A stretch of DNA of 35,094 nucleotides from assembly GCA_016926975.1 (NCBI GenBank), contig JAFGNP010000018.1, positions 1 through 35,094 on the forward strand, written 5' to 3'. Within the stretch, counting starts at the first letter, position 1. Every line of letters begins with the position of its first letter. A program made the translations under genes and the position numbers. This document shows positions 24,092-31,942 of this stretch, one piece after another. The DNA is from Coriobacteriia bacterium (GTDB taxonomy: Bacteria > Actinomycetota > Coriobacteriia > Anaerosomatales > Anaerosomataceae). The notes beneath the pieces are model-generated. The model was not told the DNA's origin. It saw only the letters and a list, made by a program, of their open reading frames with translations, and made no database searches.

Positions 24092-24706
24092 TTATGGAGT
24101 GGTCGGTGCGGTCGGCGCGGTCGACATCATGTAGACCTCAAGCATCACGCTAGCCTGGATGTAGGGCTCGACTGCCTCCACACCCTCAGAGGCCTCTATG
24201 CCTGGAACGTAGTTCAACGTGATAGAAGTTATCCTCACACCGCGATCTAGATGCTGGATCCGATAGACGTAGTCGATGATCTCCGTCCAATCGCCCTGTA
24301 TGACCAGCGACAGCTGCAGGATGTTGTAGGCGGGCGGCTCCACCTCACTAGGCGCCTTCCCGGCCATCGGTTCTGCCGGAGTGATCGACTCGAATTCGAC
24401 GCCGGCGGCATTCGCCACGTCCTGCAGTTCGATGATCACAGACGGGAGCTGTGGCGAATCGGGCATCTGGTTTGCGATCCGCATCAGCTCGACCTCGTTC
24501 GACGCAGATTGAGCCTTGGCACTCTGCCTGCGGGACAACAGCGCCTGCGCCTCAGCGAGAGTGGACTGCTCAGCCGCAATGTCCCCGTTCAGACTCGACG
24601 CTTCCTGGAATACCGGGAGAATCACCAGGAAGATGACTGCGATGGCGACGACCGCGATCGCCGCGATAGCGATGTACATCTGCGTCTTGGCGGGCAATCG
24701 GCCCAT
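24092..24706 (-). CDS. pilO: Type IV pilus inner-membrane protein PilO
   Basis: I choose ATG 24706 because GGAGGGTG stands just upstream; ATG 24724 and 24859 are in frame, but the longer version overlaps pilN and is Arg/Ser-rich. The 204-residue protein has a short cytoplasmic start (MGRLPAKTQ), one helix (about 10-32), a coiled coil (about 33-65) and a ferredoxin-like C-terminal domain with ILQLSLVIQGDWTEIIDYVY, typical of PilO. It pairs with PilN to align the pilus machine. The PilO family is divergent, and gene order supports the call. Confidence 0.85.
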   Translation of the reverse strand: MGRLPAKTQMYIAIAAIAVVAIAVIFLVILPVFQEASSLNGDIAAEQSTLAEAQALLSRRQSAKAQSASNEVELMRIANQMPDSPQLPSVIIELQDVANAAGVEFESITPAEPMAGKAPSEVEPPAYNILQLSLVIQGDWTEIIDYVYRIQHLDRGVRITSITLNYVPGIEASEGVEAVEPYIQASVMLEVYMMSTAPTAPTTP

Positions 24707-24788
24707 GGCTAGCACCCTCCGCATCGGGATGCGCGAACTCGGCGGGGCAGGCTCACCCGTCGCGGATGGTTGTCTGTGAGAATACAGC

Positions 24789-25373
24789 TCACGGCGTATC
24801 GCTCCCCGTGGCAGAAACACTCGCAGTGACTGAGAACTGGAGCGCGTCCTGCTCGGCAAAGACGGTCCTCTGGGAAGTCGTCAACCACACGTCGCTCAGC
24901 TGTTCGAGGTCAGCAAGGCGTACAAGCATCTTGGCCATGGACTTGAACCCCAGATCGGGCGAGTCTGCAGGTGCATCGACGGCAAATCCGGACATTGAGA
25001 GGCCGCTGGCCTCTTCCACTGTCATCATCTGAACCCACACGTCAGGAGGAAGAACCAGCGATAGCTCCTGGAAGAGTTTCGACCAGTTCCTGCGCTCGGA
25101 GAAGGCGAGGTCGGCAGTGGCGCGGCGAGCGTCCAGCTCGGCCGCCCGTTCTTCGAAGATCGCCAGTTGTCCCGCCTGCGCGTTAGTCGACTGGACTTCC
25201 TGCTGTACCGATGCCAGCTCGTCCCGCTTTCCCTGGAGTTGGAAGAACCCCAGCGCCCAGACACCCACGAGAAGCACCGCTATACCGATTGCGGCGATAA
25301 TGACCCAACTCATGCGCTTCTCAGCTTTTCGACGCTCGAGAATCTCCGGCGGGAGCAGGTTGATGCGCATCAT
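24789..25373 (-). CDS. pilN: Type IV pilus inner-membrane protein PilN
   Basis: The 194-residue product begins MMRINLLPPEILERRKAEKR, and the INLLPPE motif is the conserved cytoplasmic tail of PilN that docks on PilM. A membrane helix (about 22-44), a coiled coil and a C-terminal ferredoxin-like fold (ELSLVLPPDVWVQMMTVEE) follow. The start overlaps the pilM stop (ATGA), so the two are translationally coupled. It forms a platform with PilO and the PilP-like protein. Confidence 0.93.
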   Translation of the reverse strand: MMRINLLPPEILERRKAEKRMSWVIIAAIGIAVLLVGVWALGFFQLQGKRDELASVQQEVQSTNAQAGQLAIFEERAAELDARRATADLAFSERRNWSKLFQELSLVLPPDVWVQMMTVEEASGLSMSGFAVDAPADSPDLGFKSMAKMLVRLADLEQLSDVWLTTSQRTVFAEQDALQFSVTASVSATGSDTP

Positions 25374-26491
25374 AGCTGCAGCCCTCCGAGCGCAAGCCCG
25401 ATGGCTGTGACGCTGCCCATGCGGTCCGCGCTGACTGCCTGTTCTGCTGAACCGGCGATCTCAAGCCGCTCGAGCGGATCGCCCATGAGCACCTTTGCCT
25501 GGAGCCCCTTCTCGAGATAGGCCGCGAAATTGCGCAGTTGGGATCCGCTCCCGGTGAGCAGGATCTGCTGGATACTGCGCAACTGCGACGTCTGTGTCAG
25601 GTAGTAGTCGAGCGAGCGTCGGATCTCCGCGATGAACTTGTTCACTTCACGTTCCAGCGACTGATGCACGATCAACGCCATGTCGGCGCTCACGCCCGGT
25701 ATGCTGTCAGCTTCGCCGGTCTCGACATCGGGAAGTCCGACCTGGATCTTCAGCTGCTCCGCTTCATCGAAACCCACATTGAGCACGTTGGCGACGGCCT
25801 GGGTGAACGTGCTTCCCGCCAGAGACGAGATGCGGTTGAAGTGGGCTATCCCACGCTCGACGATAGTGATATTGGTCAGCCCGCCCGAGATGTGGACGAT
25901 CGCCGTTGCCTGACCCTCGTCATCGGGCAGGACTGGGCTACCCTCTCCCATCAGTGCCTGAACGATAGCGAACGATGAGACATTGATCTGGTTGAGCTTG
26001 AGACCGGCACCTTCCACAGCTGAGACAGTGTTGCCGATCATCTCTCGGTGAGCCGCCACGAGGAGCACTTCCATCATGTGCTCGTCGCTCGGCGTCATGT
26101 AGTCGCCGATGATCTGGAAGTCCAGAATGGACTCTTCTACAGCCATCGGGATGTAGTCCTGCGCCTGATACTGGATCGCACTCTGAAGTTCCCCGCGCTC
26201 CATGAAAGGAAGGTCTATCAGGCGGACGATGACCCGCTGGTTGGAAACACCGGTGCACACGTCCTTGCCGTGGACCTTGCTGGTGCGCCAGAGTTCCTTG
26301 ATGGCCGAGGACACTGCTTCGGAATCGACTATCCCACCGTCAGCCACGGCACCCATAGGGACATCTACGCGGCCATAACCGATAAGTGCAAAGCCGGACC
26401 CGGTCGACTTGACCTGGGCGACCCTGACAAACTCGGTGCCGATATCCAGCCCTATAGCAGTCTGGCTCGAACCGAATGAGAGGGAACCCAA
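25370..26491 (-). CDS. pilM: Type IV pilus assembly ATPase-fold protein PilM
   Basis: This 373-residue FtsA/actin-like cytoplasmic protein starts at TTG 26491, decided by AAGGAGGACACCG just upstream. Features are the phosphate-binding TAIGLDIGTEFVRVAQV, the SHS2-type insertion FQIIGDYMTP, AIVHISGGLTNITIVERG for the second phosphate loop, and LLTGSGSQLRNFAAYLEKGL near the end. It binds nucleotide and the PilN tail and couples the motor to the membrane complex. A perfect TTGACA lies about 155 bases upstream, so pilMNOP may have its own promoter. Confidence 0.95.
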   Translation of the reverse strand: MGSLSFGSSQTAIGLDIGTEFVRVAQVKSTGSGFALIGYGRVDVPMGAVADGGIVDSEAVSSAIKELWRTSKVHGKDVCTGVSNQRVIVRLIDLPFMERGELQSAIQYQAQDYIPMAVEESILDFQIIGDYMTPSDEHMMEVLLVAAHREMIGNTVSAVEGAGLKLNQINVSSFAIVQALMGEGSPVLPDDEGQATAIVHISGGLTNITIVERGIAHFNRISSLAGSTFTQAVANVLNVGFDEAEQLKIQVGLPDVETGEADSIPGVSADMALIVHQSLEREVNKFIAEIRRSLDYYLTQTSQLRSIQQILLTGSGSQLRNFAAYLEKGLQAKVLMGDPLERLEIAGSAEQAVSADRMGSVTAIGLALGGLQL

Positions 26492-26621
26492 CGGTGTCCT
26501 CCTTATGCTGCTGCGACTACTACGATGAAGCTGCGACTACTGCTACTGCGGCGTTCCCTCGAGCTGATACGCCACGCACATTCGGCCCGTGACGATACCG
26601 TACGAGCGCACACCAATGACT

Positions 26622-26651
26622 ATCGAACAGCACATCCATCACAATTGTCAA
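26622..26651 (-). promoter_or_regulatory. Candidate promoter for pilM-pilN-pilO
   Basis: The minus strand has a perfect -35 hexamer TTGACA (26646-26651) and, 18 bases on, a weak -10 TTCGAT (26622-26627). It lies in the 194-base gap between the PilX-like gene and pilM. The rest of the gap holds no gene; it contains two copies of GTAGTCGCAGC at about 26511-26544 near the pilM ribosome-binding site. Confidence 0.35.
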
Positions 26652-26685
26652 TAGCACAGCGCTCACGGAAGACCCCCTGCCGACG

Positions 26686-28239
26686 TCACTGATGCCGGCT
26701 CCACAGCCCGAGCGTGATGATGCCTTCCCCGCCTCCGGGAAGCGAATCGGGGAGATACGTGGGCAGCAAAGGGTTGGTCACAAGGTCGGTGTTCGGGTCG
26801 GCAAAGTCCATCTTGTTGGAGAGTACCGACCCCCGCAGAGAGGTGCCGGGGTGAGTGATGTAAATCGTACCGTCAGTGTAGTAGGCCCCCGCATAGTCGA
26901 ACGCCTGGTCGCGAATGGGTTCGAAGCCGTTGTTCGATCCTGAAGCGTGCATGGTGATCGATGACGGGGTGACTATGCCGAGTGCCCACTTGTTGTCTTC
27001 TCCCACCTTGTTGACGACCACTGAGTCCTCCGAGTAGCTGTACGGACGCAGGGCCCCGGTGAGTGTTACGGGTCCGTTGGCCACTATAGTGCCGTTGCCT
27101 ATGTACATGACGTGATCGTCGATCACGAGCGGACCGTCCACGAACACCGTCCCGCTGATGTACAACAGATCCCAGTGCTCCCCGCCATGCAGCGGCGTGA
27201 AGCTCGGGTTGTCCCAGTACGCGAAGTCATCGTAGACACCGTTGTATGTAGCCCCGTCGTACAACAGCGTCTGTCCACCCGCGGGGATAACCTGGCCGGT
27301 CGTGATGACCGAACCCCACGAACCGAAGGAACCCGCGCCTGCCGTACCGAGATGCAGGGTGGTCGATCCCTGCCCCATCGGATTGATCGTGCTCGTGGTC
27401 TCCCCGTAGAACTTGTACGTGCTATCGCCCCGGCTCTCGACCTCCCGGTTCGCAGTGGCTGTGTCCGGATTCGTAAGCCTGCTCATCTTGTCGTCGCGTG
27501 ACTGCGCCTGAGCGACAAGGGCATACGCGCGCATATCGTCATAGGTCAACCCCGGAAGCTCGATCGTAGGAACCGAGAAGAAGGGGCCGTCCACGTACAC
27601 GTTGCCCTTGTCGAGATCCACATCACCATCACAGTAGAGCCGCACATGCTTATCCTGTGTCCCGATATCCGAAGCGGCGGAGGTGGTCACGATGTTTCCG
27701 CCCTTGACGAACAGGGGGCCCTCCATGATCGACATGTTGGCCTCGACCGCCAGGTTGCCCTTGATGTAGAAGGGTCCCCAGATGTTCGACGACCCGTTCA
27801 TCCCGCTGGAACCACTCATCAGTGACTGAGAGCCCGTCCCTGCGAAGTTCATCTCCCACAGGTTGATGTAGAAGAAGCGCTGCACGACGGTCTCGGTACT
27901 CCCGTCGATTCCGACACCCCTGGAAACGATCTCGTACTCTCCCGCATCGCCGCCGGTGGACTCGAGTGTTATCGTCGCGGTGCCGTCCGGAGTGACAACC
28001 GGGTCGTAGCTCGTCACACCTGCCTCAAACGTGGCAAGTACGCTGTCGATGCCCGCACTGGCGACTCGAAACGCCCGGCTCTCGTCCTCCGCTCTGTCGG
28101 CATCGAAAAGGGCCTGCTTGGCGAGTACGAACGAGCCGATGGCCAGGACCGTCACAACTGTCATGACGCCAAGAACGGTGATCATCGCGATACCGTCTTC
28201 GGACGATGCCGGGGCCCTGTGTCGCTTCATCGAGAACAT
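26686..28239 (-). CDS. PilX-like minor pilin with a large surface domain
   Basis: The 517-residue protein has the N-terminal pattern of PilX-type minor pilins: EDG then IAMITVLGVMTVVTVLAIGSF, a single hydrophobic helix at about 15-38 without the Glu at mature position 5, as in PilX/GspK proteins. An ATG at 28239 with GGAGGCG upstream is preferred; an ATG three codons later is possible. Residues from about 130 are rich in Gly, Ser, Asn and short beta repeats (GPFYIKGNLAVEANMSIMEG, GPLFVKGG, DGDVDLDKGNVYVDG), which suggests a beta-helix or beta-solenoid. This is much longer than typical PilX (about 160-200). It likely caps the pilus as part of a minor-pilin tip complex. Confidence 0.7.
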   Translation of the reverse strand: MFSMKRHRAPASSEDGIAMITVLGVMTVVTVLAIGSFVLAKQALFDADRAEDESRAFRVASAGIDSVLATFEAGVTSYDPVVTPDGTATITLESTGGDAGEYEIVSRGVGIDGSTETVVQRFFYINLWEMNFAGTGSQSLMSGSSGMNGSSNIWGPFYIKGNLAVEANMSIMEGPLFVKGGNIVTTSAASDIGTQDKHVRLYCDGDVDLDKGNVYVDGPFFSVPTIELPGLTYDDMRAYALVAQAQSRDDKMSRLTNPDTATANREVESRGDSTYKFYGETTSTINPMGQGSTTLHLGTAGAGSFGSWGSVITTGQVIPAGGQTLLYDGATYNGVYDDFAYWDNPSFTPLHGGEHWDLLYISGTVFVDGPLVIDDHVMYIGNGTIVANGPVTLTGALRPYSYSEDSVVVNKVGEDNKWALGIVTPSSITMHASGSNNGFEPIRDQAFDYAGAYYTDGTIYITHPGTSLRGSVLSNKMDFADPNTDLVTNPLLPTYLPDSLPGGGEGIITLGLWSRHQ

Positions 28240-28266
28240 GTGCCAAGCGCCTCCGTTCGAGAGCTG

Positions 28267-28833
28267 CTAACGATTGCGGAAGAAGATGCGTCGGGAGTCC
28301 GAGTATATGGAGCCGTCCTGATCGGTGACGATCGTGACTACAACGCTCACCGCATATTTCTGGATGTACAGCCCCGTCTCGCCGCTGATGTCCGTACCAT
28401 CGATGTCGTAGTACGTCATCAGCGGGACTCCCTGGGCGCGGTTCGCGTTGTTGCGCGACCACACGATCAGCTGACTCGTAGGACGGTCCACGTCCTCGTG
28501 ATACGTGTCCACCAACTGACCATCAGTGGTCGCCTCGAAATGGTGGTACTCGTAGTGATTGTCGCGATCCTGGTCGGTCCTGACCTCACAGACGTACAGG
28601 CCTGTTTCGATCATTGGTGGCGCCTGCTGAATGAGGACACGCTCCATGTTCTCGAGCGGCTGACCGATCTCCTGACTGATCCAGGAGTCGCGGCTGCTCA
28701 TGGCAGCACCTGTACTCGTGAGGCGGAACAGCGCATACGCGCCTGCGATGACGAAGCCGATCAGCCCCATGACGACCAGCAGCTCGGAAAGCGAGTAGCC
28801 GTCATCGCTATGAATGCGAAGGGAGCGCATCAC
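28267..28833 (-). CDS. PilW-like minor prepilin
   Basis: This 188-residue class-III-type prepilin has a 12-residue leader ending DDG, then YSLSELLVVMGLIGFVIAGA. The mature protein has Glu at position 5 and a standard pilin helix. The C-terminal domain (SQEIGQPLENMERVLIQQAP, then beta strands such as AVSVVVTIVTDQDG) resembles PilW/ComGF-like minor pilins. It overlaps the preceding gene's end by four bases (28830-28833) and sits between PilV- and PilX-like genes, the usual minor-pilin arrangement. Confidence 0.8.
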   Translation of the reverse strand: MMRSLRIHSDDGYSLSELLVVMGLIGFVIAGAYALFRLTSTGAAMSSRDSWISQEIGQPLENMERVLIQQAPPMIETGLYVCEVRTDQDRDNHYEYHHFEATTDGQLVDTYHEDVDRPTSQLIVWSRNNANRAQGVPLMTYYDIDGTDISGETGLYIQKYAVSVVVTIVTDQDGSIYSDSRRIFFRNR

Positions 28834-30377
28834 CAGGTCCCCTCGTCGAAAGTGAGCGTACCGTCTTGCGTAGCAGCCGACGTCGTGTACACGGTCTCGG
28901 AGTAGAGCACCACGTCTTCAGTCGCGCCGGTTGGCCGGACCGTGACACGGGCGTAGTAGGCGGGAGCCGGCACCGGTGGCTTCGCGTTAGGCTTCACAGC
29001 GAACGCAGGTCCCGTGTACTGGTTCTGGGTGGTGGTCGCCATCGGAGTGTCCGAGCCTGCCAGATACCACGAATAGGAGACGGATTCGTACGGAAACTGC
29101 GGCAGGCTGGCCGTCAAGTAGGGTGTGACGGTCCAGAGGTTCACGTTCTGGTAGTCGACGTAGTATGTGCTGCCGGCCAGAGTGGGACGAGTCACGAAGG
29201 GGCCCGCGAGGTCCGTCCAAGGCCCGGACAGCTGGCGCGGACTCTCTGCGCGCACACGCGCGACGCACCGGGCAAAAGGAACGTCGGTCGGCACAAGCAT
29301 AGACACTCCATCGATCTCGGCGGGAGAGAGCTTGTCCCAGTCGAAGAACGACTCGTATGTGATCTGAGTCAGACCCTGTCGGTATATCTCCACCTCGTAG
29401 TGATCGGCAGCGGTGCCGCCGTCCATAGTGAGACCCCATGTGAGGGTGCCTCCTGCAGACCCGGCCGAACTGTGCTCGACACGCCTGGTGTCTTCAGGAA
29501 TCTCCGGGTAGAGCAGCGCAACCTCGCCGGGCGCGTAGGTGTCCACCAAGTAGACCCTCAAGTCCCAGTTGCTCGCATCGGCACTGTCCGTGATGTACGC
29601 CTTGACGCCGATCTCACCATCTTCTGCGGCCGTGAGTCTGTATTCACCGATATCGTCCTTCTGCGCCAGATCCCAGGAGAATGTCGGGGAAATCTCCCAT
29701 GTGGGCTCCGACCATGCGGCAACATCGCCATATACGTTCTTGAGCAGCCAGTTCTGCACTGTCTGGATCCAGACGGACTGAGCAGTCCGGTCAGTGTACA
29801 GGCTCGTTCGGACCGCCAGCTGAACGGGACGCGTGACACCACCGGCGTCCCTCCACCACGAACCACCGTCTTCAAACCAGATGACCGTCCCATCCGGCGG
29901 AGACGGTGAGATGAAGGCGATCACAGGATCGGTCGTCGGCGAGCGCGTGGCATCAGTCAGATGCTGGTCCCGATCTCGAATCACGACCATCGTCTCGAAC
30001 GTCTCACTCAGACCATCCGCCCGCTGAACCGTGATCGTCAGATACAGGTTCTTGAGCGAGGCGCTCGCTCCGTTTTCGAGAAATGGATCTATCGTCACAG
30101 TGTACTCATCGGTCACGACAACAGTTGTCTCTATCGAGCCACCCGTCATGCTGACCTGGTCGTACGGGAGAGATCGAACCCACTCGACATACGTGTTGAT
30201 TGCGTTGGTGCGCACATTCATACGTGTGGCCTGGTCGCTCATGGCAAGTGTCTGACCGAGAAGCGACAGGACCGCCGTCATGATGATGAACAGGATGAAC
30301 GAAGCGACAACGACCTCCACGATCGTCATCCCGTCATCGCGCTTCAACCGCGCCTGTAGGAGCCTAGTCGACAACAT
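28830..30377 (-). CDS. PilV-like minor prepilin with a large beta-rich C-terminal region
   Basis: ATG 30377 after GGAAGG gives 515 residues; the longer frame to 30527 adds a non-pilin-like stretch. A 16-residue basic leader ends KRDDG and the mature part begins MTIVEVVVASFILFIIMTAV, with Glu at mature position 5. Beyond about residue 170 the protein has beta-sandwich features: PVIAFISPSPPDGTVIW, a Trp-rich stretch, GTLTWGLTMDGGTAADHYEV, AYYARVTVRPTGATEDVVLY. These look like fibronectin-III/Ig-type domains, as in adhesive pilin tips. Classical PilV is about 180 residues, so about 330 residues are extra. A hairpin lies in its leader (30408-30426). Confidence 0.72.
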   Translation of the reverse strand: MLSTRLLQARLKRDDGMTIVEVVVASFILFIIMTAVLSLLGQTLAMSDQATRMNVRTNAINTYVEWVRSLPYDQVSMTGGSIETTVVVTDEYTVTIDPFLENGASASLKNLYLTITVQRADGLSETFETMVVIRDRDQHLTDATRSPTTDPVIAFISPSPPDGTVIWFEDGGSWWRDAGGVTRPVQLAVRTSLYTDRTAQSVWIQTVQNWLLKNVYGDVAAWSEPTWEISPTFSWDLAQKDDIGEYRLTAAEDGEIGVKAYITDSADASNWDLRVYLVDTYAPGEVALLYPEIPEDTRRVEHSSAGSAGGTLTWGLTMDGGTAADHYEVEIYRQGLTQITYESFFDWDKLSPAEIDGVSMLVPTDVPFARCVARVRAESPRQLSGPWTDLAGPFVTRPTLAGSTYYVDYQNVNLWTVTPYLTASLPQFPYESVSYSWYLAGSDTPMATTTQNQYTGPAFAVKPNAKPPVPAPAYYARVTVRPTGATEDVVLYSETVYTTSAATQDGTLTFDEGTW

Positions 30378-30407
30378 CCACTGCCTTCCATTCAAGTGCA
30401 GCGCAGC

Positions 30408-30426
30408 AAGACGCACATTGCGTCTT
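30408..30426 (-). promoter_or_regulatory. Perfect leader hairpin upstream of the PilV-like gene
   Basis: The sequence AAGACGCA-loop-TGCGTCTT is a perfect eight-base-pair stem with a three-base loop. On the minus strand a TATACT -10-like hexamer (30432-30437) ends five bases before it, so a transcript would begin almost exactly at the hairpin. No convincing -35 is present. The rest of the 119-base gap after pilD (30378-30496) contains nothing else I can support. Confidence 0.5.
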
Positions 30427-30496
30427 CTCGAAGTATATCGGCGGCCAACGCAACACGCTTGAAGCGCAGGCGACGAACGGCAATGCACCCGTGACC

Positions 30497-31336
30497 TCAG
30501 CCGAGTCCTATCAGGCCCAGGTACCACGCCAGCATCGACGGTCCCGCCAGGGCGGACAACACTCCTCCCGCCGCCAGCCAGGGTCCGAACGGGATCTTCT
30601 TCTCCGCCAGAGAAGTCCCCCGTGCGGAGAGAAGCCCCACTACCACACCTATCATGCTGCCGACCACGAGCGCCACTAGCACGTAGGGGCCCAGATACAG
30701 ACCGAGCGCCCCGAGCAGCTTCACATCACCGGCCCCGAGGCCCTGCCTGCCGCGAAGCGCTCCGTACGCAGCGGCAACCGCACCGGAGAGCCCCGATCCT
30801 ATCAGCGCTCCGGCGAGCGATGCCGCCAGCGGCTGAGAGAGCAGTCCTATTGCGGCGACACGGTGAAGCGGCAGAAGATCCGCCCCGCCCAGTTGTGCCA
30901 CCATAGCGCCTGCAATCCCAAGGACAGCCATTGCGCCCACGATCGGGTTCGGGAGACGCATGTGATCTAGGTCGATCACCGCAAGAACCAGAAGAAACCA
31001 GAAGAAGGCACCTGCGAAGACCGCCTGAAGTGTAACGCCCCATCCGAGCGCAGCCGCAAGGAACAGCACGCCTGACGCGGACTCCACCAGAGGATACCGG
31101 CGGGCTATCGGATCGCCGCAAGAACGGCACCTGCCGCCGAGCGCCAGCCACGAGACTACCGGGATGTTGTCGTACCAGGCGATCGCTGCGTCGCAGCCCG
31201 GGCAGTGCGAACCCGGCCTTACGATGGACTCACCCCGGGGTACACGCCATATCACGACATTGGCGAAGCTGCCGAAGAGCAGTCCCAGGACGCTCATGCA
31301 CACCGCGAAGTACCACACAGGGAAGTACACCGGCAT
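30497..31336 (-). CDS. pilD: Prepilin peptidase PilD (leader peptidase and methyltransferase)
   Basis: This 279-residue polytopic membrane enzyme has the N-terminal GSFANVVIWRVPRG segment. It has the zinc/methylase motif with CPGC and CRSC pairs (about residues 45-74), and the two catalytic aspartates of type IV prepilin peptidases: VIDLDHMRLPN in one helix loop and GLGAGDVKLLG in another. It cleaves the leaders of PilA and the minor prepilins and methylates their new N-termini. It follows pilA after a hairpin terminator, so it probably has lower expression than pilA or its own promoter. Confidence 0.96.
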   Translation of the reverse strand: MPVYFPVWYFAVCMSVLGLLFGSFANVVIWRVPRGESIVRPGSHCPGCDAAIAWYDNIPVVSWLALGGRCRSCGDPIARRYPLVESASGVLFLAAALGWGVTLQAVFAGAFFWFLLVLAVIDLDHMRLPNPIVGAMAVLGIAGAMVAQLGGADLLPLHRVAAIGLLSQPLAASLAGALIGSGLSGAVAAAYGALRGRQGLGAGDVKLLGALGLYLGPYVLVALVVGSMIGVVVGLLSARGTSLAEKKIPFGPWLAAGGVLSALAGPSMLAWYLGLIGLG

Positions 31337-31401
31337 ATTGCACCCGTCCTCGCGCGAAAAGGCCTACAACAGGATACCCCACACTCTCTGCGGGCACGAC
31401 G

Positions 31402-31432
31402 AAGGGCCGGCGGAACTCGCCCACCGGCCCTT
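31402..31432 (-). terminator. Hairpin after pilA
   Basis: A nine-base-pair GC-rich stem (AAGGGCCGG / CCGGCCCTT) with a 13-base loop lies 38 bases downstream of the pilA stop. On the minus strand it is followed by CGTCGTG, so the T-tract is poor. It may act as a partial terminator that sets pilA apart from the genes downstream. The remainder of the 134-base pilA-pilD gap (31337-31470) shows no gene. Confidence 0.6.
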
Positions 31433-31470
31433 GCGCAGTCGTTCGCCAATCTCACCGACACTCGTGCACG

Positions 31471-31839
31471 CTACTCGTCGTAGTTGTGCGTGGCGTCTAC
31501 CGTGCAGTGGAAATCCCCGTCAGTGACGGTGTACTGCGTTGTGTCCGTGGCGGCCGGGCACGTGGTCGAGCCAGACCAATCCTTCACGTACGTGCCAATC
31601 GCTGCCTCAGCCAGGGTGATAGTGTCCAGCGAGGTCTTGTCATTCGTGGGATCAGCGGCGATCCACTGCTCCACAGCTCCGTCGAGCACTCGGAGGTTGT
31701 TCTGGCAGGCGCTCCTACGCGCAGAGGCCTGAGCCGCGTTGAAGACAGGAATAGCAATAGCAACAAGAATACCGATAATCAGAACTACGACCATGAGTTC
31801 GACGAGGGTGAAGCCCTCATCCTTCCTGAACATCCGCAT
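31471..31839 (-). CDS. pilA: Major type IV pilin (PilA-like)
   Basis: This 122-residue prepilin starts at ATG 31839 behind an excellent AAGGAGGTG. The leader is nine residues (MRMFRKDEG). The mature protein begins FTLVELMVVVLIIGILVAIA, the archetypal type IV pilin helix with Phe1 and Glu5. The globular part is about 85 residues, with cysteines at 45, 94 and 112; the last two could form a C-terminal disulfide loop. It is short, like Gram-positive and Geobacter-type pilins. It is flanked by its own promoter-like and terminator-like elements, which fits a highly expressed fibre subunit. Confidence 0.93.
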   Translation of the reverse strand: MRMFRKDEGFTLVELMVVVLIIGILVAIAIPVFNAAQASARRSACQNNLRVLDGAVEQWIAADPTNDKTSLDTITLAEAAIGTYVKDWSGSTTCPAATDTTQYTVTDGDFHCTVDATHNYDE

Positions 31840-31864
31840 CGTTGTTCACCTCCTTCTTTCCCTA

Positions 31865-31890
31865 GCGGACATGGGCGGGCATTCGCCCGC
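31865..31890 (-). promoter_or_regulatory. Leader hairpin and shared motif upstream of pilA
   Basis: Between pilC and pilA the strand carries a six-base-pair hairpin (GCGGGC-ATTC-GCCCGC, 31875-31890). On its pilA side is an 11-base block, CCCATGTCCGC on the minus strand (31865-31875), just upstream of the ribosome-binding site. The same 11 bases recur at 3613-3623, in the same position relative to the ribosome-binding site of the gene starting at 3591. The function is unknown. Confidence 0.4.
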
Positions 31891-31921
31891 TGGTAAGTGT
31901 ATCGGCAATAGGACGGCGCAC

Positions 31922-31927
31922 TTTATA
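31922..31927 (-). promoter_or_regulatory. Candidate -10 element for pilA
   Basis: The minus strand reads TATAAA directly after the pilC stop, about 80 bases before the pilA start. The -35 region is poor (TCAAGT at 17-base spacing), so the site is tentative. A separate pilin promoter would explain the gap and hairpin structure around pilA. Confidence 0.3.
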
Positions 31928-31942
31928 GCGGATCTTCAGAGG

